Source: CBDIHH01 sp965279095
GTDB taxonomy: Bacteria; Pseudomonadota; Alphaproteobacteria; Caulobacterales; Caulobacteraceae
Length of the DNA: 64,000 bases
Assembly (NCBI GenBank): GCA_965279095.1
Contig: CBDIHH010000003.1
Location: 620,001-684,000, forward strand
Reading direction: 5' to 3'
Under the pieces are notes generated by a model. The model ran no database searches and had not been told where the DNA came from. It saw only the letters and a list, made by a program, of their open reading frames with translations. A program made the translations under genes and the position numbers. Shown here in pieces: positions 8,424 through 16,924 of the stretch. Positions within the stretch are counted from its first letter, which is position 1, and the number at the start of each line of letters is the position of its first letter.

Positions 8424-10349
8424 CTAGGTCCCGCGGGTCCGCAATTCGTCGGCCAGGGAGGCGATCTCCTCGATGGCGGCCGCCAGGTCCTCGGCGCCGC
8501 GCGACTGCTGGCGAGCCGCGGCCCCGGCCTGCGCCGCCGCGCTGCTGGCCTCCTCGGCGACGGCGGCGATCTGCGCCACCCCAGCCAGCACCTCGTCGAC
8601 CATCACCCGGGCCGATCGCGCCCCGTCGAGGACCTCCTCGCTGCCGGCCTTCAGCTCGTCGGCCACGGCCGAGACCGTCGCCAGGCGGTCATCCAGGCGC
8701 CGGTTCTTCGGGGCCTCGGCCTCGCCCGCCGAGGCGATCAGCTCCAGATCGCGGCGGATGCCGGCGACCTGTCCCTGCATGGCCCTGACCACGGACCGCG
8801 CCCGCTCGGCGTTGTCGCCGGAGGTGCGGGCGAGATTGCGGATGTCGCTGGAGACCACCGAGAAGCCGCGTCCCTGCTCGCCGGCCCGGGCGGCCTCCAC
8901 CGAGCCGCTCACCGCCAGCATGGTGGTCTGCACCGACAGCAGGGCCATGCCCTCGACGATCCGCTCGATGACATCGATGGAGGCGCCCAGGCCCTCGACC
9001 AGGACAAGCACCTCGGCCGTCTCCGTCACCGCGGTCGCCACCCCGCCGGCCAGCTTGGCGACGGCGCCGCGGCTGTCGCCGATCTGGCCCTGAGCGCGGG
9101 CGATCTGGTCCAGCGACCGGCTGGCGGCGTCCTCGGTGGCGCTCGACGCGGCTTGGATCTGTTCCATGGCGGCGCTCGCCTCCTGGGTGGCGGAGGCCTG
9201 GATCTGCGCGCCGCGCCCGATCTGGTCCACGGCGCTGAGAATCTCCCCCGCCGCGCCGGCCAGTTCCTGGATCGCCGCGGACAGCTGTTCAGCGGCGGCC
9301 CCCACCGGCTCGGCCCGGCCCGCGTCGGCCTCGTCCGATCTCAGGACATCGGCCAGTTCGGCCAGGGCCTCGGCGGACGTCTGGCTCTGGTCCAGGGAGA
9401 TGCTCTGCTGCTGGACGGCCCGCTGGGCCTCGGCGGCGGCGGCCGACTGCTCCTCGGCCGCGCCGGCGACATTCTCGGACCCCAGCTGCGCCTCCCGCGC
9501 CGAGGCCTCCACATCGGCCGCGGCCTGCAGGATGGCGCGGCTGCTGTCGGCGATCAGAGTCAGGCCTTCGCGGATGGACTGCAGATTGCTGGTGACGTTG
9601 CGGCCCTCGCCGACCGAGTCGGCGGCGGCGGCGGCCGAGGCCTGGATGCGCGATGCGACGATGCGCACCTCGGTGGCGATCCGATCGGCGAGCGCGCCCA
9701 CCTCGCGCGAACGCGCCTCGGAGGTGGCGGCGAGGCCGCGCACCTCGTCGGCGACCACGGCGAAGCCGCGGCCGTGGTCCCCGGCCCGCGCCGCCTCGAT
9801 GGCGGCGTTCAGGGCCAGCAGATTGGTCTGGTCGGCGATGTCGGCCACGGCGCCGGTCACTTCGCCGATGGTGGCGGCCTGCTGCTCCAGCGCCGCGGTC
9901 ACGGCCGCCGTCTTGCGTTGCCTGGCGGCGTTGGCCTCGATGGCCTCGATGGAGGTCTCCACCAGGGCCGCCGCCTCGGTCAGGGCCCCCTGCAGCTCCA
10001 GGCTCTGGTCGTGAGACCGTTCGGCGCGGGCCCGCGCCTGGGCGAAGGCCGCCATCAAGCTGGTGATCGCCGCCAGCGATTCATGCGCCGCCCCCGCGGC
10101 CTCCTCGGCGGCGGTGGAGATCTGTTCCATGGCCTGGCGCAACTGCTCCGCCGCGCTGGAGGCCTCGGTCACGCCGCTGGCCAGCTCCTCGGTCGCCGCC
10201 GCCAGCCGCTCGGCCGCCGTATGGCGCACCGGCGCGGCGCGCTTCGCCCGCGATCGGGCCTCGACCGGGGGAGGGGCCTCGGCGGCGGGGGCGGGGACGC
10301 CCTTGGAGCGGCCCTTGCCCGCCAGGGCCGCAGTTTTCACCAGCGCCAT
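8424..10349 (-). CDS. soluble chemoreceptor with two MCP signalling tips
   Basis: The start is taken as ATG 10349 (MALVKTAALAGKG), preceded by AGGGGGA six bases upstream; an ATG at 10418 would add 23 residues. About 641 residues of Ala-rich coiled coil with no signal peptide or transmembrane helix, so it is cytosolic. Two hairpin tips occur: a canonical one near residues 190-225 (TNLLALNAAIEAARAGDHGR) and a divergent one near 475-510 (TTMLAVSGSVEAARAGEQGR). No PAS, GAF or other input domain is visible in the basic, Pro/Ala-rich N-terminus, so the stimulus is unknown. It is the first gene of operon A and should work with the triple CheW and CheA next to it. Confidence 0.88.
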   Translation of the reverse strand: MALVKTAALAGKGRSKGVPAPAAEAPPPVEARSRAKRAAPVRHTAAERLAAATEELASGVTEASSAAEQLRQAMEQISTAAEEAAGAAHESLAAITSLMAAFAQARARAERSHDQSLELQGALTEAAALVETSIEAIEANAARQRKTAAVTAALEQQAATIGEVTGAVADIADQTNLLALNAAIEAARAGDHGRGFAVVADEVRGLAATSEARSREVGALADRIATEVRIVASRIQASAAAAADSVGEGRNVTSNLQSIREGLTLIADSSRAILQAAADVEASAREAQLGSENVAGAAEEQSAAAAEAQRAVQQQSISLDQSQTSAEALAELADVLRSDEADAGRAEPVGAAAEQLSAAIQELAGAAGEILSAVDQIGRGAQIQASATQEASAAMEQIQAASSATEDAASRSLDQIARAQGQIGDSRGAVAKLAGGVATAVTETAEVLVLVEGLGASIDVIERIVEGMALLSVQTTMLAVSGSVEAARAGEQGRGFSVVSSDIRNLARTSGDNAERARSVVRAMQGQVAGIRRDLELIASAGEAEAPKNRRLDDRLATVSAVADELKAGSEEVLDGARSARVMVDEVLAGVAQIAAVAEEASSAAAQAGAAARQQSRGAEDLAAAIEEIASLADELRTRGT

Positions 10350-10473
10350 CGTGTCCCCCTGCTGCCTGTTGCGGCTGACGAAGAGCACTACTCGCCCGGA
10401 CTGGGCAAGCTCGGCCATGGCCTACACCTACCTCACAGCCACGCTAGCGGTGAGAATGTGGCGCATATGCACC

Positions 10474-10479
10474 TGTCAA
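10474..10479 (-). promoter_or_regulatory. possible -35 box for che operon A
   Basis: On the minus strand these bases read TTGACA, a perfect -35 hexamer, about 125 bases upstream of the chosen start of the tandem-tip receptor gene. No good -10 hexamer is seen at 16-18 bases, so the promoter call is weak. It sits just downstream (in the minus direction) of the palindrome at 10486-10509. Confidence 0.3.
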
Positions 10480-10485
10480 CTAATT

Positions 10486-10509
10486 TTGAAAACGGGTTGA
10501 CGTTTTCAA
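10486..10509. promoter_or_regulatory. palindromic operator candidate between che operon A and the candidate small RNA
   Basis: Perfect inverted repeat TTGAAAACG - GGTTGA - CGTTTTCAA (9-bp arms, 6-base spacer). The right half overlaps a TTGACG that could be a plus-strand -35 box (10497-10502). On the minus strand it lies just upstream of a TTGACA. A dimeric regulator bound here could control both directions, or it may be an RNA hairpin. The symmetry is seen directly; function is inferred. Confidence 0.5.
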
Positions 10510-10528
10510 TTTGGTGTGGCACAAATAG

Positions 10529-10614
10529 CCCATCGGCCTAACGGCCCCTGAGTTGGCGATCCCCTCCCAACCCTTGACACTCAAGCGCCCAGGCCCGTCC
10601 TGGGCGTTTTTTTT
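10529..10614 (+). ncRNA. candidate small RNA with C-rich loop and intrinsic terminator
   Basis: Within a 300-base gap with no gene, the plus strand can fold into four consecutive hairpins. They are GGCC-TAAC-GGCC (10535-10546), GTTGG-CGATCCCCTC-CCAAC (10552-10571), CTTGA-CAC-TCAAG (10573-10585) and the terminator at 10586-10614. The second loop exposes a C-rich CCCCUC stretch, the kind used by alphaproteobacterial small RNAs to pair with Shine-Dalgarno sequences. A TTGACG about 30 bases upstream could be the -35 box, but the -10 is poor. The 5' end is a guess. No plus-strand gene lies upstream to explain the terminator. Confidence 0.5.
10586..10614 (+). terminator. strong rho-independent terminator
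   Basis: The stem CGCCCAGG/CCTGGGCG (8 bp) with loop CCCGT is followed by eight T residues on the plus strand. On the minus strand the stem is preceded by A residues and not followed by T, so it is not a good terminator for the cheB gene that ends at 10651. It therefore ends a plus-strand transcript. Confidence 0.85.
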
Positions 10615-10650
10615 GGTCTCGGCCAGACAGGCCGGCCGGCGCGGGCGCCC

Positions 10651-11742
10651 TCAGCGCGCGGCTGCGCGGAGGATCTCCCGAGCGATCAGCGGCAGGGCGA
10701 CGATCTGGTCGACGCAGCCGCGGGCGATGGCCTCCTTGGGCATGCCGAACACCACCGAGGTGGCCTCGTCCTGGGCGACCGTCCGGGCCCCGGCCTGTTT
10801 CATCTCCTGCAGGCCGCGGGCGCCGTCGTCGCCCATGCCGGTCATGATCACGCCCAAGGCGTTGGAGCCGGCCGACCGGGCGGCCGAGCGGAACAGCACG
10901 TCCACCGAGGGCCGGTGGCGCGAGACCAGGGGTCCCGAGCGCACCGAGACGTAGTAGTTCGCGCCGCTGCGCTCGATCATGGTGTGCATGTTGCCCGGCG
11001 CGATCAGCACCCGGCCCCGCAGGACGGCGTCCCCGTCGACGGCCTCCTTCACATCAACCTCGCACAGAGAATCCAGCCGCTTGGCGAAGGAGGCGGTGAA
11101 TTTCTCCGGCATGTGCTGGACGATGACGATCCCCGGCGCCGCGGCGGGGAGGGTTTCGAGCACCTGACGCAGGGATTCCGTGCCGCCGGTGGAGGCGCCC
11201 ATGCAGACGATGGACTCGGTGGTGCGGGCCATGGCCCGTCCCGACGGGGGCGGCAGCATGGCGTCGGCGCTGAGCTTCTTTTCCGGCTCATGATGGGCAT
11301 AGGTCGGCGGCGCGTCGCGACGGCCGCGGATCCTCGCCCCGGCGGCCGCCTTGACCACGTCGCAGATGCGGATGCGCGAGTCGGCCAGTTGCTCGGCGAC
11401 CCCCATCTTCGGTTTCAGGATGACGTCCACCGCCCCCGCCTCCAGCGCCTGCAGCAGGGTCTCGGAGCCGGCTTCCGTCAGGGACGAGCACATCACCACC
11501 GGGATCGGGTGCTGGGCCATCAGCCGGCGCAGGAAGGTGATGCCGTCCATGCGCGGCATCTCCACATCCAGGGTGATGACGTCGGGCACCTGGTCGGCGA
11601 TGCGGCGGGCCGCCTGGAAGGGATCGGACGCCACCCCGATCACCTCGATTTGCGGGTCGGACTCCAGAACGGCGGTCAGCGTCTGACGGACGGTGGCGGA
11701 GTCGTCGACGATCAGAACCCGGATCTTGCGCGGCGCCAGCAT
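10651..11742 (-). CDS. cheB: CheB receptor methylesterase/deamidase response regulator (operon B)
   Basis: A 363-residue protein. The receiver domain carries VLIVDDS and phospho-acceptor Asp59 in VITLDVEMPRMDG. A flexible linker (about 130-165) leads to the esterase domain with catalytic Ser in GASTGGTES, His in IVQHMPEKF and Asp in IMTGMGDDGA. It is the last gene of operon B, three bases after the CheR gene, and should demethylate the three paralogous receptors of this operon. It is clearly distinct from the operon A CheB in linker and loop sequence. Family and activity are well supported. Confidence 0.96.
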   Translation of the reverse strand: MLAPRKIRVLIVDDSATVRQTLTAVLESDPQIEVIGVASDPFQAARRIADQVPDVITLDVEMPRMDGITFLRRLMAQHPIPVVMCSSLTEAGSETLLQALEAGAVDVILKPKMGVAEQLADSRIRICDVVKAAAGARIRGRRDAPPTYAHHEPEKKLSADAMLPPPSGRAMARTTESIVCMGASTGGTESLRQVLETLPAAAPGIVIVQHMPEKFTASFAKRLDSLCEVDVKEAVDGDAVLRGRVLIAPGNMHTMIERSGANYYVSVRSGPLVSRHRPSVDVLFRSAARSAGSNALGVIMTGMGDDGARGLQEMKQAGARTVAQDEATSVVFGMPKEAIARGCVDQIVALPLIAREILRAAAR

Positions 11743-11745
11743 GAT

Positions 11746-12612
11746 CTAGCCGAGCCGGAAGATGGTGTTGGCGACCTGGACCACCGGAAGGTCGAAGCCG
11801 ACGATGGATTCCGAATGGCCGAGGAACAGATGGCCGCCGGGACGCAGGTGGCCGCACAGGCGCTGCAGCACCGCCTCCTGCGTGGGCTTGTCGAAATAGA
11901 TCAGGATGTTGCGGCAGAAGATCAGGTCCATGTCCCGATCGACCGGATAGGTCTGATCCATCAGGTTGATACGGGCGAAGGACAGCTTGGACCGCAACGC
12001 CGGCGTGATCCGCACCGCATCCCGCGCGCTCTCCCGCGACCGCAGCAGGTAGCGCTGGCGCAGCGCCGGCTCGACCGGCTCGATCATCGCCTTGGTGAAG
12101 ACGCCGGCCACCGCCTGCTCCAGCACCTCGGTGCTCAGGTCGGTGCAGAGGATCGAATAGTCCTGCCGGACGCCGCCCCGGCGGGCCTCCTCGATCACCA
12201 TCGCGATCGTGTAGGGCTCCGCCCCGGTGGAGCAGGCCGTGCTCCAGGCCTTGATCGTCCGGCGCCCGGCGCCGGCCAGGGCGGGCAGGACATCGGAGGC
12301 CAGATAGTCGAAGTGGGCGGGCTCGCGAAAGAACTCGGTCTTGTTGGTGGTAACCGCGTCGATCAGCGCGACCATCTCGGCCTCCAGCCCGTCCTCGTCG
12401 AACAGGTAGACGCAATAGTCGTCGAGGGTGCGGATGCCGGTGGCCCTCAGGCGGCGGCGAAGCCGTCCCTCCAGCATGGTGCGCTTGCTGCTCGGCATCT
12501 TGATGCCGCTGTAGTCCTGGATCAGCTCGGCCAGGCGGGCGTAGTTGCGCTGGCTGAGCCGATCGGCGCTCTCGGGAATCTCGAAGGCGCGCGCCGCCGC
12601 GGCGGCGCTCAT
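11746..12612 (-). CDS. cheR: CheR protein-glutamate O-methyltransferase (operon B)
   Basis: A 288-residue protein. The N-terminal helical domain (about 18-75) contains SGIKMPSSKRTMLEGRLRRR. The SAM domain has NKTEFFREP, STACSTGAEPYTIAM, ILCTDLST, LIFCRNILIYFD and LFLGHSES. The start overlaps the CheW stop by four bases (ATGA). It transfers methyl groups from SAM to receptor glutamates, most likely those of the three receptors encoded just upstream. No pentapeptide-binding beta-loop evidence was judged. Complete. Confidence 0.96.
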   Translation of the reverse strand: MSAAAAARAFEIPESADRLSQRNYARLAELIQDYSGIKMPSSKRTMLEGRLRRRLRATGIRTLDDYCVYLFDEDGLEAEMVALIDAVTTNKTEFFREPAHFDYLASDVLPALAGAGRRTIKAWSTACSTGAEPYTIAMVIEEARRGGVRQDYSILCTDLSTEVLEQAVAGVFTKAMIEPVEPALRQRYLLRSRESARDAVRITPALRSKLSFARINLMDQTYPVDRDMDLIFCRNILIYFDKPTQEAVLQRLCGHLRPGGHLFLGHSESIVGFDLPVVQVANTIFRLG

Positions 12613-13091
12613 GCCGCCCGCGCCAGGGCGATGGCCTCGGCGTCCTGGCTGGTCAGCAGGCGCGGCAGGTCGAACAGGACCAGGAATCCCGTCTCGCGGC
12701 GCACCACGCCCCGGATGTAGTCGGACCGCCAGGGCACGCCGATCTCGGGCGCCGGCTCCACCTCGTCGGCGGTGATCTCCACCACCTCGATGACCCGGTC
12801 CGCCACCAGGCCCAGGGATAGGATGCGATCCTCAATGGGGATGTCCAGCACCAGAACCCGGGTGGTCAGGGTGGGCTCGATGGCGGGCAGACCCAGCTTG
12901 AGGCGCAGGTCGAGGGTCGGGGTGGCCCGGCCGCGGACATCGGTCAGCCCCAGCAGGTAGGCCGGCGCATCCGGGATCGCGAACGGCGCCTGGTAGTCGA
13001 GGATCTCCCGGACATAGTCCACCGGGACGCCGAAGACCTCGGCGCCCAGAGCCAAGGTGACGAACTGCAGGTCTGTACGTGAGGCGTTCAT
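12609..13091 (-). CDS. cheW: CheW coupling protein (operon B, distal copy)
   Basis: 160 residues from ATG 13091 (MNASRTDLQFVTLALG), overlapping the receptor stop codon as ATGA; longer readings in this frame fall inside the receptor gene and are spurious. A single CheW-like domain: VTLALGAEVFGVPVDYVREI, the core YLLGLTDVRGRATPTLDLR and the late strand LGLVADRVIEV. It joins receptors to CheA. A second CheW (18640-19140) sits on the other side of the receptor genes; the two differ clearly, so they may have different receptor partners. Confidence 0.95.
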   Translation of the reverse strand: MNASRTDLQFVTLALGAEVFGVPVDYVREILDYQAPFAIPDAPAYLLGLTDVRGRATPTLDLRLKLGLPAIEPTLTTRVLVLDIPIEDRILSLGLVADRVIEVVEITADEVEPAPEIGVPWRSDYIRGVVRRETGFLVLFDLPRLLTSQDAEAIALARAA

Positions 13092-15004
13092 CGGGCGTAT
13101 TCCTTGAAAGCGGCGTCTTCGGCGTCGGGACCGCCCTGGGCGAGGTCGAGGGCGAAGCCCTTGGCGCGGGCCTGTTGCACGGCCACCGGCCGGCGGACGG
13201 CGGGAGCAGGCTTGGCGGCGGCCCGGGTCTTGGCGGCGGGGCGGCTGACGGCGACAGGCGCTTCGGCGTGGCGATCGATCCGGAAGAAGGCGATGGAGGT
13301 CTGCAGTTCCTCCGCCTGGGCGGCCAGTTCTTCGGAGGTGGAGGCCATCTGTTCGGAGGCGCTGGCGTTCTGCTGGGTGACCTTGTCGAGCTGCTGGATG
13401 GCCTCGTTGATCTGCGAGGCGCCGACGTCCTGCTCGCGGCAGGCGGCGCTGATTTCGCTGATCAGCTCGGCGGTCTTGCGGATGTCCGGCACCAGGTTGG
13501 TCAGCATCTCGCCGGCCGACTGGGCGGCCTTGACTGTGTCGATGGACAGGGCGCCGATCTCGGTGGCGGCGGTCTGGCTGCGCTCGGCGAGCTTGCGCAC
13601 CTCGGACGCCACCACGGCGAAGCCCTTGCCGTGCTCCCCGGCCCGGGCCGCTTCCACAGCCGCGTTCAGGGCGAGCAGGTCGGTCTGCCGGGCGATCTCC
13701 TGAACGATGACGATCTTCTGGGCGATAGTCTCCATGGCGGCCACCGCGCGCCGGACGACCTCGCCGCTGGCCTCGGCGTCCTTGGACGACTGCTGGGCGA
13801 TCTTCTCGGTCTGGGCGGCGTTGTCGGCGTTCTGTTTGATGTTCGCCGTCATCTGCTCCATCGAGGCCGAGGCCTCTTCGGCGGCGGCCGCCTGCTCCGT
13901 GGCGCCCTGGCTGACCTGTTCGGCGGCCGAGGACAGCTCTTCGCTGCCGGAGGAGACGTTGTCGGACGCCGACAGGGCGTCGCCGACCACGCCGCGCAGA
14001 CGCTCGACCATCATCTTCAGGGCGAGGCCCAGGGTGTCCTTGTCCGACAGGGGCTTGGGGGAGACGGTGAGATCGCCGCCGGCCAGGCTGTCGGCCAGGG
14101 CCGTGGTCTCGCGCAGGTTCAGCACCATGCCGCGCAGGGACTGTCCCAGGATGTCCTTGTCCGACAAGGGGGTCGGCAAGACGCTCAGATCGCCGGCCGC
14201 CACCTGGTCGGCAATGGCCGCCGTGGCGCGCAGATTGGCGGCCATGCGATTGACGGTGTCCACCAGGTCCTTGATCTCGTCGTCGGACCTCGCCGTCACC
14301 TGGTGGTCGAGATCGCCCAGGGCGACCGCGTCGGCCAGGGAGGCGATCTGGCGCAGGCCGCGGCTGACGATCAGGGAAATCCAGGTCGCCGCGACGACCG
14401 AGAGCAGGGTGATCAACACCGATGCGCCGATCATCACATTGCGCGCGGCCACGTATTTGGCGTTCGTTTCCGCCGCCGTCTGGGCAAGGCCCTTGCCGGC
14501 CAGTCCATCGATGACATCCAGATTGGCCGTGATCGACTTGATCACCGGATTGTTCGTGCCCATGGACAGGGCGCCCGCCTGACGGTTGCTTTCGGGCGTG
14601 TTGATCACCGAGAGCCTGCGGATCTCGTCCTGGACAGGCATCCATTTCTGCCAGTCGGCGGAAATGTCCTCGAGCGCGGTCTTCATCGCGGGATCGGCGT
14701 GGGCGTCGACCAAGCGGCGATTCTGAATATATTTCTGGCGCAGATCCAGAATTTTCCGGTCGTAGCCCATGATGGCCGCGGTGTCGGTGGTGGTGAGCAT
14801 GTCCTTTTCGGCGGCCGCCAGCGCCAGGATGTCGCTCTCGAGATTGTTGGTCGCCTGCATGCCCTGGACGGGGCCTTCAACCATCCGCGTGATCTGTTTG
14901 TTCAAGGACGCGAGATTGCTGATCGCGAGCGTGAGCGCCGCGATCGACAGCAGAACTGCCAGCCCGAAGGCCGCCGCGAGCTTGAGCTTTATTGTGAGAC
15001 GCAT
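13088..15004 (-). CDS. transmembrane methyl-accepting chemotaxis protein (operon B, receptor 3)
   Basis: 638 residues. TM1 is at about 8-28 and TM2 at about 190-212, enclosing a periplasmic four-helix-bundle type sensor of about 160 residues. After TM2 come three HAMP-like units in series (VALGDLDHQV, VAAGDLSVLP, LAGGDLTVSP), one or two more than usual. The signalling tip is TDLLALNAAVEAARAGEHGK near residues 440-460. The C-terminal tail is basic and Pro/Ala-rich and ends DAAFKEYAR, almost the same as in the two neighbouring receptors. From about residue 305 to the end it is nearly identical to the next receptor, also at the DNA level. The ligand is unknown. Confidence 0.95.
   Translation of the reverse strand: MRLTIKLKLAAAFGLAVLLSIAALTLAISNLASLNKQITRMVEGPVQGMQATNNLESDILALAAAEKDMLTTTDTAAIMGYDRKILDLRQKYIQNRRLVDAHADPAMKTALEDISADWQKWMPVQDEIRRLSVINTPESNRQAGALSMGTNNPVIKSITANLDVIDGLAGKGLAQTAAETNAKYVAARNVMIGASVLITLLSVVAATWISLIVSRGLRQIASLADAVALGDLDHQVTARSDDEIKDLVDTVNRMAANLRATAAIADQVAAGDLSVLPTPLSDKDILGQSLRGMVLNLRETTALADSLAGGDLTVSPKPLSDKDTLGLALKMMVERLRGVVGDALSASDNVSSGSEELSSAAEQVSQGATEQAAAAEEASASMEQMTANIKQNADNAAQTEKIAQQSSKDAEASGEVVRRAVAAMETIAQKIVIVQEIARQTDLLALNAAVEAARAGEHGKGFAVVASEVRKLAERSQTAATEIGALSIDTVKAAQSAGEMLTNLVPDIRKTAELISEISAACREQDVGASQINEAIQQLDKVTQQNASASEQMASTSEELAAQAEELQTSIAFFRIDRHAEAPVAVSRPAAKTRAAAKPAPAVRRPVAVQQARAKGFALDLAQGGPDAEDAAFKEYAR
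13100..14095 (-). repeat. direct repeat, copy 1 (receptor signalling module)
   Basis: About 1 kb that is nearly identical to 15081-16076 at a constant offset of 1981 bases, with only scattered substitutions and no indel seen. It encodes the HAMP-distal coiled coil, tip and C-terminal tail of two adjacent receptors. It shows recent duplication or gene conversion. The edges are approximate; the third receptor (16925-17900) is a more diverged copy. Confidence 0.85.
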
Positions 15005-15071
15005 GACTGTAGACCTTGAATGAGGCGCGACTTGTTTTTGACGAAGCAGGATTTGTCAGGCGCGAGGCCCG

Positions 15072-16859
15072 TCAGCCGTATTCCTTGAAGGCGGCGTCGG
15101 CTGCGTCGGGACCGCCCTGGGCGAGGTCAAGGGCGAAGCCCTTGGCGCGGGCCTGTTGCACGGCCACCGGCCGGCGGACGGCGGGAGCAGGCTTGGCGGC
15201 GGCCCGGGTCTTGGCGGCGGGGCGGCTGACGGCGACAGGCGCTTCGGCGTGGCGATCGATCCGGAAGAAGGCGATGGAGGTCTGCAGTTCCTCCGCCTGG
15301 GCGGCCAGTTCTTCGGAGGTGGAGGCCATCTGTTCGGAGGCGCTGGCGTTCTGTTGGGTGACCTTGTCCAGCTGCTGAATGGCCTCGTTGATCTGCGAGG
15401 CGCCCACGTCCTGCTCGCGGCAGGCGGCGCTGATTTCGCTGATCAGCTCGGCGGTCTTGCGGATGTCCGGCACCAGGTTGGTCAGCATCTCGCCGGCCGA
15501 CTGGGCGGCCTTGACGGTGTCGATGGACAGGGCGCCGATCTCGGTGGCGGCCGTCTGGCTGCGCTCGGCGAGCTTGCGAACCTCGGACGCCACCACGGCG
15601 AAGCCCTTGCCGTGCTCCCCGGCCCGGGCCGCTTCCACAGCCGCATTCAGGGCGAGCAGGTCGGTCTGGCGGGCGATTTCCTGAACGATGACGATCTTCT
15701 GGGCGATGGTCTCCATGGCGGCCACCGCGCGCCGGACGACCTCGCCGCTGGCCTCGGCGTCCTTGGTCACCTGGCGGGTGATCTTCTCGGTCTGGGCGGC
15801 GTTGTCGGCGTTCTGTTTGATATTCGCGGCCATCTGCTCCATCGAAGCGGAGGCTTCTTCGGCGGCGGCCGCCTGCTCGGTGGCCCCCTGGCTGACCTGT
15901 TCGGCGGCCGAGGACAGCTCTTCGCTGCCGGAGGAGACGTTGTCGGACGCCGACAGGGCGTCGCCGACCACGCCGCGCAGACGCTCGACCATCATCTTCA
16001 GGGCGATGCCCAGGGTGTCCTTGTCAGACAGGGGCTGGGGCGTGACGGTGAGGTCGCCGCCGGCCAGACTGTCCGCGAGCGCCGCCCGCGTGCGCAGATT
16101 GGCGGTCATCCGGTTGACGGTGTCGATCAGGTCCTTGATCTCGTCGTTGCTGGTTGGCTCGACCTGCTGGTCGAGATCACCAAGCGCCACGGCGTCGGCG
16201 AGGTCTGCGATCTTGCGCAGCCCGCGGGCGATATTCTGGGAGATCCAGAACCCGGCGGCGCAGCCCAGGATCAGAGACGCGACAAGGAAGCCGATCATCA
16301 AGTTGCGGGCCTGGACATAGGCGTTGTCGGCGGCGGCATCCTCCGCCTCGAGACGATTTTCCTCCCGCTTCACAAGATCCGCGCTCTGCTTGAACAACTC
16401 GCTGGCCACGGTGGTCTGCGGGCCCATCATGATCTTGGCCGCCTCGGCGTCCCGGTGCGCCAAGGCGAGTTGGCGAACCTGCGAGTCCAGGGGCAGGAAG
16501 CGCTGCCAGGTCTCGCGGACCGCCGCCCAGTCGGATTTGTCTTGCGGGCTCGCCAAACGCTCCGACTGATCGAGCAATTGCGTGAAGCGATTTACTTGCG
16601 CCGCGATCTTTGCATCTTCCAGCCGCTGGGTCTGCGCGTCTGAAATCAGGACCAGGTTCTTCTCGTAGCGCATAACAGTCAACAGCGAGATGCTGAGGTT
16701 CTGGGCGTTACGCAGCCGCGTCATCGGCCCGCTGACCATCGCGCTCTGCCCAATATCCAAAGCGCGCAGGTGCAGGATGCCGAAGGCCGTCGCGCCGAGC
16801 AGAATAAGGATCAGTCCGGAGAAGGCAGCGGCGAGCTTAAGCTTGATCGTGAAGCGCAT
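15072..16859 (-). CDS. transmembrane methyl-accepting chemotaxis protein (operon B, receptor 2)
   Basis: 595 residues. TM1 is at about 9-30, the periplasmic four-helix-bundle domain at about 31-185, and TM2 at about 188-210. Two HAMP-like units follow (VALGDLDQQV, LAGGDLTVTP). The tip is TDLLALNAAVEAARAGEHGK. The tail ends DAAFKEYG. The cytoplasmic half is nearly identical to receptor 3, whereas the periplasmic half is closer to receptor 1 (shared MTRLRNAQNLSIS-type helix). This mosaic pattern fits recombination between neighbours: same output, different input. It lies 67 bases from receptor 3 and 65 bases from receptor 1. Confidence 0.95.
   Translation of the reverse strand: MRFTIKLKLAAAFSGLILILLGATAFGILHLRALDIGQSAMVSGPMTRLRNAQNLSISLLTVMRYEKNLVLISDAQTQRLEDAKIAAQVNRFTQLLDQSERLASPQDKSDWAAVRETWQRFLPLDSQVRQLALAHRDAEAAKIMMGPQTTVASELFKQSADLVKREENRLEAEDAAADNAYVQARNLMIGFLVASLILGCAAGFWISQNIARGLRKIADLADAVALGDLDQQVEPTSNDEIKDLIDTVNRMTANLRTRAALADSLAGGDLTVTPQPLSDKDTLGIALKMMVERLRGVVGDALSASDNVSSGSEELSSAAEQVSQGATEQAAAAEEASASMEQMAANIKQNADNAAQTEKITRQVTKDAEASGEVVRRAVAAMETIAQKIVIVQEIARQTDLLALNAAVEAARAGEHGKGFAVVASEVRKLAERSQTAATEIGALSIDTVKAAQSAGEMLTNLVPDIRKTAELISEISAACREQDVGASQINEAIQQLDKVTQQNASASEQMASTSEELAAQAEELQTSIAFFRIDRHAEAPVAVSRPAAKTRAAAKPAPAVRRPVAVQQARAKGFALDLAQGGPDAADAAFKEYG
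15081..16076 (-). repeat. direct repeat, copy 2 (receptor signalling module)
   Basis: Partner of the repeat at 13100-14095, in the same orientation, at a constant 1981-base offset. See that entry for content. Similarity falls sharply beyond the HAMP unit at the upper end. Confidence 0.85.
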
Positions 16860-16924
16860 GATTACTTACCTGAAAAAGGATCGCCCGAGGCTGGGCGAAA
16901 AGTGAGCGTTCGCGTCGCGGCGTG

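Noticed and set aside
7587..10541. Very long reading frames on the strand opposite the che genes (for example 984 codons here, and others opposite cheA and the receptors)
   Set aside because: They are mirror frames of well-supported genes in a GC-rich genome. Their translations are low-complexity (Gly/Arg/Gln-rich), match no family, and have no ribosome site.
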